Below are positions 26,797 through 35,222 of a stretch of 64,000 nt of DNA, piece after piece (the stretch's first letter is position 1; each line of letters opens with the position of its first letter). The stretch comes from Micromonospora profundi (GTDB taxonomy: Bacteria > Actinomycetota > Actinomycetes > Mycobacteriales > Micromonosporaceae). The notes beneath the pieces were generated by a model. That model did not search any database. It saw only the letters and a program-made list of their open reading frames with translations, and was not told where the DNA came from. A program made the translations under genes and the position numbers. Where the stretch lies: the NCBI RefSeq assembly GCF_011927785.1, contig NZ_JAATJK010000001.1, positions 5,551,001-5,615,000 on the forward strand, given 5' to 3'.

Positions 26797-29700
26797 CACG
26801 CCTCCCCGACCCGTCGCCACACCACGGCGTCCGTGTCGAGGACCGCGACCACCCGCTCGGTGCCGTCCCCGCCGATCCGCCAGAGCTGCGCGCCGTGCGG
26901 CAGCCGCACGCTGTCCACCTTGAACTCCGCCACCACGTCGCTGCTCTCGCCGGGGGCGAAACCGTTGCCGCGGAACGGTGGGCGCTCGATGACCCAGCCC
27001 TCCATGGCCCGCATCGCCGCCTCGTTCTGCCCGCCGTACGGGATCCGGTAGAGGCTGGGCCGGTGCGCCGGCCACCGCAGCACGTAGATCTCCTCGGCGT
27101 CCCGCACGAACGGTGATCCCGGGTAGCTGAGACCCAGCGCGTCGTGCAGTTCGGCAGGCGTGGTCAGGTGCGCCAACTCCCCCGCACGGTGCACGAAACC
27201 GGAGACCCTGTCGTACCCGCGCTCCAGGTAGTACGCGAGCTGGCTCGGCGCGATCGCCTTCTGCATCACTGTCGGACGGGTCGGGTCGACAGCGGCCGGG
27301 GCGTACCGAGGGCGGGCAGCGGGTTCCTCCACGGCCGCCGGCTCCTGCGGATCCACCTCAAGGTCGTCGCCGAGTCCCACCTCGGCGGCCCAGTTGGCCA
27401 GCGCGACGATCTGCTCGCCGGGCAGCTTGGCGCCGACCGGAGTGCCCGGGTTGACGGCGAACGACCAGTCCTCGTCCGGCCAACGCCGGATCAGCTGGGC
27501 GAACTTCACCCGGACCGTGTCAACATCGCCCTCGGTGTGGTCGGCGAGGCGCTCCGGCGAGGTGTAGACCACGACGTACGTCTCGCCGTCGAGCTGCGCG
27601 GTGCGCCAGACGAAACCCGGGTCGCCGGGCCGGCTGCCGCGCGCCGAATCCGGTGCGGCCGGCAGCAGCACTCGGGCCAGCAGCAGGGTGGACAGAAACG
27701 TGTCAGTGCTGCCGGAACCTGCCGCGCTGAGCAGGTCCTCCTCGACGGTGTTGGCCGGCTCGAACTCGACCGGCGCAGGCGTCTCCGCCGGCGGGCGCTG
27801 CCCGTCCGCGACCGGAAGCGTGCCGCTTTCGGGGGTGGCCACGTCGAGGCGTGCCGTCTCCACGCCGCTGTCAACCGGGTAAGACGACGCACCCACCGGG
27901 GAAGGGGGGCCACCAGCCTCCGCAGCAAACGGGGAAGGCGAGTCACCGACGCCCGCAGCCGCTGGGGAGGACGAGTCATCGACGCCCGCAGCCGCCGGGG
28001 AGGGCGACTCGCCAAAGCCCGCTGCCGCCGGGGAGGGCGACTCGCCAAAGCCCGCTGCCGCCGGGGAGGGCGACTCGCCAAAGCCCGCTGCCGCCGGGGA
28101 GGGCGACTCGCCAAAGCCCGCTGCCGCCGGGGAGGGCGACTCGCCAAAGCCCGCTGCCGCCGGGGAGGGCGACTCGCCAAAGCCCGCTGCCGCCGGGGAG
28201 GGCGACTCGCCAAAGCCCGCTGCCGCCGGGGAGGGCGACTCGCCAAAGCCCGCTGCCGCCGGGGAGGGCGATCCGTTGACGTCCGGAGCGATCGGGGGAA
28301 GCGGGCCGCCGACGTCCTCGCCCACAGGCGTCGCGCGCTCGTCCGCGCCGGTCCGGTCCGCGCCGATCCAGTCCGCACTGATCCGGTCCGCACCGTTCAC
28401 GTCGACAGGCGACGCGCCGAAGCCCGCACGCTCGTCAACGACCGAGGTACCGGCACGCTCGTCGGCGCGCCAACCACCCGCAGCGGCATCGACCGGACGC
28501 TCGCCAACCACGTCCGGGCCGGCGTCTGCCGGCGCGGACATCCGACGCGCGGCCGCAGGCTCGAACAGGCTCGGCTCGGACGACGCAGGTCGGACCGGCG
28601 GCGCCGGCTCGGGAGCGGGCGCCCCGAACGGTGCCGGGCCGGGAGCGGACGTGCCGAACGGTGCCGGATCGGGAGCGGACGTGCCGAACGGTGCCGGGCC
28701 GGGAGCGGACGTGCCGAACGGTGCCGGATCGGGAGCAGGCGCCCCGAACGGAGCCGGATCGGGGGCAGGCGCGTCCGGGGCAGCAGCGCCGAACACAGGC
28801 GCGTCGGGCTTGTCGAACGGTGGTGGGGCGGAGGGCGGTCCGGGGCGGGAGGCCGCCTCGACCCGGGCATCGGCTTCGGCCGTGTCGGTTAGGTCGCGGG
28901 ACTCGATGATGGTGCCCTCGATGACGATGGGCGTGAAGCCCCGCCGCGAACCGGGCGGCCCGGAGACCGGCTCCGCCACCGATGGCGGTATCTCCTCCGC
29001 GGGCTCGAACTGGCGCGGGTCGATTGGCCGACCGTGCGGGATCGCCTGGGTCTCGTCCTCCGAGGGTCGCCCGGCCGGGTTCGGCGCAGGTGCACCGGCG
29101 GCCTTATCGGGCACCCGGAAGGCGCGGGTGGGCTCGTGAGCCAGCGGATCGGGGCGGCGGGGTGGCAGGGGCTGGGTGGCCTCCTCGTTCGCCGAAGGAG
29201 CGCGTACCCCTCTGGGTGCGCCCAGGTCGGCGGCCGGCGGCCCGGCGGCGGCCGGCGGCGGCATGGGGAAGGCCCGGGTGGGGCCGTCGTCGGCGGGGCG
29301 GCGGCGCGGGAAGGGCTGGCTGCCCCGGGCGAACCGGGATGGCGGCACCGCGCGGTCGCCGGGGCGGACGTCACCGGGGGTGGTGCCGGACGGCCGGCTC
29401 CGACCCGAGGTCGGTTCGAAGAAGGAGCGGCGACCGTCTGGGGCAGCGCCGTTGGTCGCAGCCGGGTCGTCGGTGTCGGCGGCCGGCCGGCTCGCGGGCG
29501 GCCAGCCCGCGCCGGCGGCGTCGGTCGGTACGGGAGCGGGTCGGTCAGGGGGAGCCAACGCCGCGTACCGGGATGCGCCGGCATCGGATCGCGCCGGCCG
29601 GGGCGGGCCGGTCGGGTGCCGCTGGCCGGCAGCGGGCATGTCGTCCACACCGGACCCTCGCGACAGCCCGGCCGCGCCAGGTGTGGGGTTCGGCGCCGTC

Positions 29701-30257
29701 GGCCCACCTACCGGGGGCACGGCGGTCGTCGGCGAAGGCCGTCCGGACGAGGTGGCCGCCGGCCCGGTGCCGGGTGCGGCCTCCCGGCTGGTCGTGCCGG
29801 CTCTGGATCGCGCCAGGGTCTCGGCGCGTTCCAGTCGGGCGCGGGCACCCATGGCCCGGCCGGGCAGCCGGACATCGCCACGCGAGAGTTGGGAGACGAA
29901 CCATGCCGGCAGGTAGCCCTCGACGGGCAATCCCGGGTTGACCGCTAGCCACCACTCGTGGTTGGGCCAGGCCAGGGCGAGGTCCGCGAACGGGACGCGG
30001 CGGGTGCCGGCGGTGTGCTCGCCGAGGCAGGCGCGCAGCGCGGCGGAGGAGGTGAAGGCCAGTACGTGGGTCCGGCCGCCGGTGGTCCAGGTGCCCCAGC
30101 CGGAGGGTGGCTGGCCGGGCGGCGTCGGCGCGGAGACCGGCAACAACAGATCGGTGCGGGACAGGAGGCGGAAGTACAGCTCCTGGTCATTGGCGCGCAG
30201 CGCTTCCCGCATCGCCACCTCGGCCTCCGTGGCCGGCTCCCATTCGGTCACGGCCAC
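26796..30257 (-). CDS. Giant SseB-domain protein with tandem-repeat linker
   Basis: This 1153-residue protein has an SseB-type N-terminal domain at each end of a long low-complexity linker. The first domain spans about residues 10-140 (LYFRLLSRTDLLLPVSAP, then PFADLALAWPNHEWWLAVNPG). The second is near 838-965 (TFLSTLLLARVLLPAAP, then QLIRRWPDEDWSFAVNPGTP). A further C-terminal domain covers about 990-1153 (AYYLERGYDRVSGFVH). The linker, over 650 residues, is Pro/Ala/Gly-rich and contains six 10-residue APAPDPAPFG-like units and eight perfect 11-residue GESPSPAAAGF units. It lies divergent from the mycosin gene, which suggests a type VII secretion role. The start is GTG 30257. Confidence 0.8.
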   Translation of the reverse strand: MAVTEWEPATEAEVAMREALRANDQELYFRLLSRTDLLLPVSAPTPPGQPPSGWGTWTTGGRTHVLAFTSSAALRACLGEHTAGTRRVPFADLALAWPNHEWWLAVNPGLPVEGYLPAWFVSQLSRGDVRLPGRAMGARARLERAETLARSRAGTTSREAAPGTGPAATSSGRPSPTTAVPPVGGPTAPNPTPGAAGLSRGSGVDDMPAAGQRHPTGPPRPARSDAGASRYAALAPPDRPAPVPTDAAGAGWPPASRPAADTDDPAATNGAAPDGRRSFFEPTSGRSRPSGTTPGDVRPGDRAVPPSRFARGSQPFPRRRPADDGPTRAFPMPPPAAAGPPAADLGAPRGVRAPSANEEATQPLPPRRPDPLAHEPTRAFRVPDKAAGAPAPNPAGRPSEDETQAIPHGRPIDPRQFEPAEEIPPSVAEPVSGPPGSRRGFTPIVIEGTIIESRDLTDTAEADARVEAASRPGPPSAPPPFDKPDAPVFGAAAPDAPAPDPAPFGAPAPDPAPFGTSAPGPAPFGTSAPDPAPFGTSAPGPAPFGAPAPEPAPPVRPASSEPSLFEPAAARRMSAPADAGPDVVGERPVDAAAGGWRADERAGTSVVDERAGFGASPVDVNGADRISADWIGADRTGADERATPVGEDVGGPLPPIAPDVNGSPSPAAAGFGESPSPAAAGFGESPSPAAAGFGESPSPAAAGFGESPSPAAAGFGESPSPAAAGFGESPSPAAAGFGESPSPAAAGFGESPSPAAAGVDDSSSPAAAGVGDSPSPFAAEAGGPPSPVGASSYPVDSGVETARLDVATPESGTLPVADGQRPPAETPAPVEFEPANTVEEDLLSAAGSGSTDTFLSTLLLARVLLPAAPDSARGSRPGDPGFVWRTAQLDGETYVVVYTSPERLADHTEGDVDTVRVKFAQLIRRWPDEDWSFAVNPGTPVGAKLPGEQIVALANWAAEVGLGDDLEVDPQEPAAVEEPAARPRYAPAAVDPTRPTVMQKAIAPSQLAYYLERGYDRVSGFVHRAGELAHLTTPAELHDALGLSYPGSPFVRDAEEIYVLRWPAHRPSLYRIPYGGQNEAAMRAMEGWVIERPPFRGNGFAPGESSDVVAEFKVDSVRLPHGAQLWRIGGDGTERVVAVLDTDAVVWRRVGEA
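28006..28269. repeat. Eight perfect 33-bp coding tandem repeats
   Basis: The unit beginning GACTCGCCAAAGCCCGCTGC repeats at exact 33-bp spacing from 28006 to 28269, eight times without a mismatch. Degenerate copies flank it on both sides. It encodes an 11-residue Pro/Ala-rich unit in the SseB-domain protein. The perfect identity suggests recent expansion. Confidence 0.95.
28591..28770. repeat. Six 30-bp coding tandem repeats
   Basis: Six 30-bp units encode the 10-residue motif APAPDPAPFG or TSAPGPAPFG. The copies differ at a few bases, for example GGGCC versus GGATC in alternate units, so this array is older than the 33-bp one. Confidence 0.9.
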
Positions 30258-30403
30258 CTCCCCTTCCGAGAACAGGCCACAGGTATCGCGTACAACCTAC
30301 AAGGTGGTATCAAGATCACAATGGCTGGCCGGCGGCGGCCCGCCGGGGTGTCGGTGAGGCGATAACATCCCGTTCCGGAGCCGACACGATACGGAGGCCG
30401 TCG

Positions 30404-31624
30404 ATGTCGCTGTCGATTGCGCGCCCGGTCCTGGCCGGTCTGTCGGCAGCCCTGCTGACCGGCGCGGTCCTTCCGCCCGCCGCCGCTCACGCCGCACTCC
30501 GGGAGGCACCGGCCTGCGCGACCCCACTCGCGCCCGTCCGGCCGGTGGATGCCACACCCTGGCCACAGCAACGGTACGACCCCACACGGCTCACTCCGCT
30601 GACGACCGGAGCCGGTGTGACGGTCGCGGTCGTCGACTCCGGGGTCGACCGGGTGCATCCTCAACTGGCCGGGCGGGTGCGGGCGGGCACCGACCTGCTC
30701 GACCCGGGCGGGGACGGCGGACGGGACTGTGCCGGCCACGGTACCGGCGTCGCGAGCATCATCGCGGCGACCCCCCGATCCGGCATCGCCTTCCACGGCC
30801 TCGCCCCGGGTGCCCGGATCCTGCCGGTACGGGTGAGTGAGCAGCAGGTGGTGCAAGGGCGGGAATCGGGACGTACGGTCAGTGCCGACGAGTTCGCCCG
30901 CGCGATCCGCTGGGCCGTCGACCACGACGCCGACGTGGTGAACCTCTCCGTCGTGCTGTACGCCGACGACCCGCAGGTCCGCTCCGCAGTGCGGTACGCC
31001 CTGGACCGGGACGTGGTGCTCGTGGCCGCCGCCGGCAACCTGCACGACAGCGGGAACCCTCGCCCGTTCCCCGCCGCGTACGACGGTGTGCTCGGGGTCG
31101 GTGCGATCGGGGTGGACGGCGCACGGGCGGCGTTCTCCCAGGTCGGCGCGTACGTCGACCTGGTGGCACCGGGTAGCGACGTGCTGGTAGCCGCACCTGG
31201 TCAGGGCCACCAGCGCGTCGAGGGCACCAGTTACGCGGTGCCGTTCGTGGCCGCCACAGCGGCGCTGCTGCGGTCGTACCGGCCGGAGTTGACCGCTGCT
31301 CAGGTGGTGCAGCGGATCGTTGCGACTGCCGATCCGGCACCCGGCGCGGGCCAGGGCGGCGAGTACGGCGCCGGGGTGCTGAACCCCTACCGGGCGGTCA
31401 CCGAGACCGGCGGCGGCGCTATGGCCCCTCGGTCGGTTGCCGCGCTTGCCGACGACCGGGCCGACCCGGTGCTGCTCGCCCGCCAGGAACGCCGTGCCAT
31501 GGCACAGGACCGGGCTATGGCGGTCGGCGCGGCGATCGGCACGGCGGTGGTCGCCGTGGTCCTGCTCGCTCTGGTGCTGCCCCGAGGAGCACGACGACGC
31601 TGGCGTCCAGCCGACCCCGCCTGA
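30404..31624 (+). CDS. mycP: Type VII secretion mycosin (subtilisin-like protease)
   Basis: This 406-residue membrane-anchored serine protease is a standard ESX component. A signal peptide (MSLSIARPVLAGLSAALLTG) leads to the S8 domain. The triad is Asp78 in VAVVDSGVD, His112 in CAGHGTGVASI, and Ser275 in VEGTSYAVPF; Asn211 in AAAGN would form the oxyanion hole. A C-terminal membrane helix (AIGTAVVAVVLLALVLP) ends in Arg residues. I chose ATG 30404 because GGAGG precedes it by about 6 bases. It is divergent from the giant SseB gene. Mycosins stabilise the ESX membrane complex and can process substrates; here the other core genes are not adjacent. Confidence 0.94.
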   Translation: MSLSIARPVLAGLSAALLTGAVLPPAAAHAALREAPACATPLAPVRPVDATPWPQQRYDPTRLTPLTTGAGVTVAVVDSGVDRVHPQLAGRVRAGTDLLDPGGDGGRDCAGHGTGVASIIAATPRSGIAFHGLAPGARILPVRVSEQQVVQGRESGRTVSADEFARAIRWAVDHDADVVNLSVVLYADDPQVRSAVRYALDRDVVLVAAAGNLHDSGNPRPFPAAYDGVLGVGAIGVDGARAAFSQVGAYVDLVAPGSDVLVAAPGQGHQRVEGTSYAVPFVAATAALLRSYRPELTAAQVVQRIVATADPAPGAGQGGEYGAGVLNPYRAVTETGGGAMAPRSVAALADDRADPVLLARQERRAMAQDRAMAVGAAIGTAVVAVVLLALVLPRGARRRWRPADPA

Positions 31625-31718
31625 CCCCAGCACCGCGCACTGGGACAGGCGCAGACCGCCGCCGTTCGACCAGCCCTCGCAGCATCCCGCAGCTGACCGG
31701 GCGGCCCATCAAGAAAGC

Positions 31719-31759
31719 GGCCGGGAGCGCCGACGCGAAATCGGTAAGCGCTCCCGGCC
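31719..31759. terminator. Convergent terminator between mycP and WXG100 genes
   Basis: A perfect 12-bp inverted repeat (GGCCGGGAGCGC at 31719-31730 and its complement at 31748-31759) flanks a 17-nt loop. It lies in the 143-bp convergent spacer and could stop transcription from either side. Confidence 0.65.
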
Positions 31760-31767
31760 CGCCGGGT

Positions 31768-32061
31768 TCACTGGAACAGCCCGGTGTTCTTCTTCTCGGT
31801 GTCCAGATAGTCGGCGGCGGAGTCGTCCACCGCCAACTTGATGGCGCGCAGCATCGCCTGGAGGTCCTGCGAGGCGGACTGCCACCGCTTCTGGCGCTGC
31901 TCGTACGCCTGTTGGGCCTCGCCCGCCCAGCCGGCCACCAGAGGGGCGGCGTCGCGTTCGAGTTGGCCGAGCTGCGAGTCGAGCGTGTTCAGCGCCCTTT
32001 GGATGTCTGCGCCGGCCTGTTGCAGCGCGGCGAAGTTGACGACCAGCACACCGTTGTCCAT
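31768..32061 (-). CDS. WXG100-family protein (Esx-like), second of pair
   Basis: This 97-residue protein is a helical-hairpin secretion substrate. The turn motif is GWAGEA with W45 and G47, and the flanking segments are predicted helices. The C-terminal YLDTE fits the YxxxD/E export signal of type VII secretion. It lies just downstream of the other WXG100 gene with a 21-bp gap, so the two should form a heterodimer. The ribosome site AAGGGGAGC precedes the ATG at 32061. Substrates of this type are exported by ESX systems and often act at the cell surface. Confidence 0.92.
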   Translation of the reverse strand: MDNGVLVVNFAALQQAGADIQRALNTLDSQLGQLERDAAPLVAGWAGEAQQAYEQRQKRWQSASQDLQAMLRAIKLAVDDSAADYLDTEKKNTGLFQ

Positions 32062-32082
32062 CGAAGCTCCCCTTCCAGCGGG

Positions 32083-32403
32083 TCAGAGCGGCAGCTGGAT
32101 GCCGCCGCGGTTGGTGCCGGACACCCGGCTGGCCGCCTCGTCGTCCGAGACGTCGTACTGCCGGCCTGCGGTGCGGATGGCGCCTGCGGTCTCCCGCAGC
32201 GCCCGGTGCAGCGCCGCCTGGTCCTGCGACCACTGCCGCTTGACCTGCTCGAACGACCGCCCTCCGGCGCCGCGCCACGCCTGTTGCAACACCTCCAGCT
32301 CGGCCAGCAGGCCGGTAAGCATGGACTGCAACGACTGGTCCACCTGCTCGAACTTCGCAGCGGTCTGCTGCATCACCGCCGCTTCTGCCTGGGTTTGGGA
32401 CAC
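32083..32403 (-). CDS. WXG100-family protein (Esx-like), first of pair
   Basis: This 106-residue WXG100 protein has the turn motif AWRGAGG (W43, G45) and long helices on either side. GRQYDVSDDEA near the C-terminus gives YxxxD, the general type VII export signal. I chose GTG 32403, preceded by GAGGTGA about 9 bases upstream; a longer in-frame form would add 30 basic residues without ribosome support. It heads a two-gene operon. The eccE gene is divergent from it. The pair probably travels as a heterodimer through an ESX machine. Confidence 0.9.
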   Translation of the reverse strand: MSQTQAEAAVMQQTAAKFEQVDQSLQSMLTGLLAELEVLQQAWRGAGGRSFEQVKRQWSQDQAALHRALRETAGAIRTAGRQYDVSDDEAASRVSGTNRGGIQLPL

Positions 32404-32732
32404 CCGGACGTCACCTCGTCTCCTCGGTCGTGTCTGGCCGTCGACGCGCTCGCCGTGGGGGCGCATCGCTCGCGTGGCCCGGTCGATGAGCACTGTGGAC
32501 GCGGGTCAGCGATGAACTTCGTGGCTGACGGTAGCGGCACGGTAGCGGTTCTGCTACCCCGCTGCGCTCCCCTGTGGACAACCACTACAGCCATCGGTCG
32601 CTTACGATGTGCGGCAGCCATGTCGCGGCGTGTGACGGGCCGCCGGAGCGGTCCCGCGGCGGACCGGCGAGCCCACTCAGCCGGCCGGGGACCTGCCGCC
32701 TCGACACGGTCCACACTGGTCGAGGAGGTGCC
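32404..32732. other. Divergent spacer between WXG100 pair and eccE
   Basis: This 329-bp region lies between divergent genes and should hold both promoters. It contains one DnaA-box-like sequence at 32573-32581. I see no supportable gene in it. Confidence 0.5.
32573..32581. promoter_or_regulatory. DnaA-box-like site
   Basis: TGTGGACAA, the complement of the DnaA box TTGTCCACA, lies in the divergent spacer 152 bp before eccE. It is the same sequence as the pair upstream of the Tad operon. Confidence 0.45.
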
Positions 32733-34607
32733 GTGCCGGCGATCACCACCGGAGGGCAGCAGCCAGCGGTCCCGGTCGGCTCCGACCCGGGCACGCCCGG
32801 CGGTGGCGACGAGCGCGACGCACTTCGCCGCCGGTCGTCGGTCGCCCGCTGGGCCTCGATCGGGCGGCGACCGGACGGCGGGTTGCGCGCCGGCCAGCTG
32901 GTCACCGGGCAGGTCGCCGTCGCACTCGTCGTGGCCGCCCTGGGTCGGGGAACGCCGGTCACCGTCGTGGCGCTGCTGGCGGCGGTGCTGCTCGTGGCGG
33001 TCGCCGGGGTCCGGGTCCGGGGCCGGTGGCTCTTCGAGTGGCTGGGCACGGCCTGCGGGCACCTGACCCGTCGCCGGGCGCTGGCCGGACAGGCAGGCCC
33101 CACCGAGTTGCTCGATCTGGTGGCGCCGGGTGCGGTGATCCGCTCGACGGAGCTGTCTGGTGGGCCGGCGGCCATTCTGGAGGACACCGGCGGCATGGTG
33201 GTGCTGCTGGAGCTTGGCGACCCGGGGGACCTGCTGGGGGACGCGTCCCGGGCGATCCCCGCACCGGCCGCGCTGCTGCCCACGCCGGGGCCGGACGTCC
33301 CGTCACTGCGGATCCAGCTGCTGCTCTCCGGCACACCGGCACCCGTGCCGGCGGCGGGCGGAACCGTCGGCACGTCGTACCGGCAGCTCACCGACGGTCG
33401 GCTCGCCGGGCGGGAGCGGGTGGTGCTCGCGGTCCGGGTGCTGCGGGTGGACGGCTGGTCGGAGGAGGATCTGCGCCGGGTGCTCACCGGCACAGTGCGC
33501 CGGATCGTCCGTCGACTCGGGCCGCTGACCGCCCGGCCGCTCGGCGTACCCGCGGCGCTTCGCGTTCTCAGCGAGTTGGCGCACCTGGACGGCGGCCCGG
33601 TGCGGGAGTCCTGGCCGGTGCTGCGGTGCGGCACCCTGGTTCAGGCCACGTTCCGGCTGGCCCGGTGGCCGGAGGCCGGCGGTGCCGCCGCGCGGCCGCT
33701 GGTGCCCCGGCTCCTCGCATTGCCGGCGACCGCTACCACTGTGTCACTGTGCGCCGGCCCGCCGCCGGCCGGCGGCACCGGCGAGGTGCCGACCGAGCTG
33801 ACGGTACGCCTCGCGGCCGGATCGCCTGCCGAGCTGACAGTGGCCGTCGAGGCGCTGGAGCGCCTGGTGACCGGCCTCGGTGGTGGGCTGCGGCGGCTCG
33901 ACGGCGCGCACCTGGCCGGGCTGGCCGGCACGCTGCCGCTGGCGCTGAGCGCCGTCGGCGCGCAGCCGGGGCCTGCGCTTGACGACTGGGAGCTGACCCT
34001 GGGCGGGGCCGGGATGATGGTCGGCACGAACCGGCACGGCGGCGCCGTCACCGTGCGGCTGTTCCGCCCGGAGAGCACACGTGTGCTGTTGGTGGGTGGG
34101 GTGCGGGCCGCCCAACTGGTGGCGCTGCGGGCGATGGCTCTGGGTGCGCTGGTCGTGGTGCAGACGGCGCGACCGCGCGCCTGGGAGCCGTTCGTCCGGG
34201 GGGTGGGTGCCCCGGGCGGGACGATCCCGCTGATCGCGCCGGGTCGGCCGGTCGCCGACGGGGTGGGCACGGCGCTGCGGCCGTTGCTGCTTGTTGTCGA
34301 CGCCGGCCCGGTGGCCGTCGAGAGCGAGCCGGGCCCTCGCTGGCGGGCCACCCTCGTGGTGCGCGACGAGCTGACAGCGGCGGATGTGGACGCGCTGAGC
34401 CGCGTCGACCTGGCGGTGCTGCAACCGCTGCACGCGGCGGAGGCCGCGCTTGCCGGCGCGGCGTTGGGGCTGGGCGGCTCGGCTGACTGGCTCACCCGGA
34501 TCCGCGACGACATGGTGGCGGTGGTGAACCGCCGTGCCCTGCGCTGGGCGCTGCTCTCCCCCACACCCATCGAAGCCCAGTTGATCGGTCGGCCGGCGCG
34601 GGGGTGA
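32733..34607 (+). CDS. eccE: Type VII secretion protein EccE
   Basis: This 624-residue protein has the outline of EccE, a peripheral membrane subunit of the ESX complex. Two hydrophobic helices occur near the N-terminus (AVALVVAALG and TVVALLAAVLLVAVAG, about residues 65-95). A long soluble domain follows with mixed alpha/beta sequence and duplicated-looking blocks. GAGGAGG just precedes the GTG at 32733, which fixes the start. The length suits EccE. No EccB, EccC or EccD gene is adjacent on either side. The assignment rests on topology and context rather than an active-site motif, as EccE is poorly conserved. Confidence 0.8.
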   Translation: MPAITTGGQQPAVPVGSDPGTPGGGDERDALRRRSSVARWASIGRRPDGGLRAGQLVTGQVAVALVVAALGRGTPVTVVALLAAVLLVAVAGVRVRGRWLFEWLGTACGHLTRRRALAGQAGPTELLDLVAPGAVIRSTELSGGPAAILEDTGGMVVLLELGDPGDLLGDASRAIPAPAALLPTPGPDVPSLRIQLLLSGTPAPVPAAGGTVGTSYRQLTDGRLAGRERVVLAVRVLRVDGWSEEDLRRVLTGTVRRIVRRLGPLTARPLGVPAALRVLSELAHLDGGPVRESWPVLRCGTLVQATFRLARWPEAGGAAARPLVPRLLALPATATTVSLCAGPPPAGGTGEVPTELTVRLAAGSPAELTVAVEALERLVTGLGGGLRRLDGAHLAGLAGTLPLALSAVGAQPGPALDDWELTLGGAGMMVGTNRHGGAVTVRLFRPESTRVLLVGGVRAAQLVALRAMALGALVVVQTARPRAWEPFVRGVGAPGGTIPLIAPGRPVADGVGTALRPLLLVVDAGPVAVESEPGPRWRATLVVRDELTAADVDALSRVDLAVLQPLHAAEAALAGAALGLGGSADWLTRIRDDMVAVVNRRALRWALLSPTPIEAQLIGRPARG

Positions 34608-34670
34608 GCCAGCCCCGCATGGTCATCCGGCGGGTTACGTCGCTGGCTGGTCCGTGGCACGATCCCGGCC

Positions 34671-35057
34671 ATGGGTTTTCTGAAGGGGTTGTTGATTCGG
34701 CTGGCCACGACGGCGCTGGCCTTCTGGTTGGCCACACTGCTCATCCCGGGCATCGACCTGGAATCGAGTTCCACTGTCGAGACGGTCACCACGCTGCTCC
34801 TGGTGGCGGCGATCTTCGGCGTGGTCAACGCGGTGCTCCAACCGATCATCAAGACCGTCGGCTGCGGCTTCTACCTGCTCACCCTCGGCCTCATCGCGCT
34901 TGTGGTGAACGGGCTGCTGTTCCTGCTCACCAGCTGGATCGCCGACCAGGCCGGGCTGCCGTTCTCGGTGGACGGCTTCTGGCCGGCCGCCGTGCTCGGT
35001 GCCCTGTTCGTGAGCATCGTGACCTGGATCCTCGGCGCCGTCCTCGACCGGGACTGA
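34671..35057 (+). CDS. Phage-holin-4-like (PF04020-type) membrane protein
   Basis: This 128-residue protein has four hydrophobic helices in the pattern of the PF04020 family, which is named for holins but is a common chromosomal bacterial membrane protein. Markers include the N-terminal MGFLKGLLIRLATTALAFWL, then IFGVVNAVLQPIIKTV and LITLGLIALVVNG-like sequence. No lysis genes or phage genes are nearby, so a phage role is unlikely. Function is unknown. It sits alone between eccE and a GNAT gene, followed by a strong terminator. Confidence 0.85.
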   Translation: MGFLKGLLIRLATTALAFWLATLLIPGIDLESSSTVETVTTLLLVAAIFGVVNAVLQPIIKTVGCGFYLLTLGLIALVVNGLLFLLTSWIADQAGLPFSVDGFWPAAVLGALFVSIVTWILGAVLDRD

Positions 35058-35131
35058 CCGACGACCAACCGGCGACCGGACTCACCGACGACCGACCGGA
35101 CCGACCGACGACCGACCATCACCGACCTGCG

Positions 35132-35157
35132 CCGCCCGGCTCCTCGGAGCCGGGCGG
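35132..35157 (+). terminator. Terminator after the PF04020-type gene
   Basis: A perfect 11-bp stem (CCGCCCGGCTC and its complement) around CTCG is followed by TTTGCT. It lies 74 bp after the stop; the DNA between is a run of degenerate GACCGACGACC repeats (35056-35118). Confidence 0.88.
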
Positions 35158-35222
35158 TTTGCTGACCAGACTCCGGGAATTGGTCGGCGCGCGGGCCGGC
35201 CGGGTCGGTTAGCGTCGCCGAC

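Noticed and set aside
28006..28269. CRISPR-like array of 33-bp repeats
   Set aside because: The copies are contiguous with no spacers, keep one reading frame and encode an 11-residue unit; no cas genes are nearby.
27144..28892. Plus-strand repeat protein opposite the SseB-domain gene
   Set aside because: It is the antisense reading of the tandem repeats; the minus-strand frame has real SseB domains at both ends.
34671..35057. Prophage holin
   Set aside because: The protein is of the PF04020 type, which is a common chromosomal membrane protein; no phage genes surround it.
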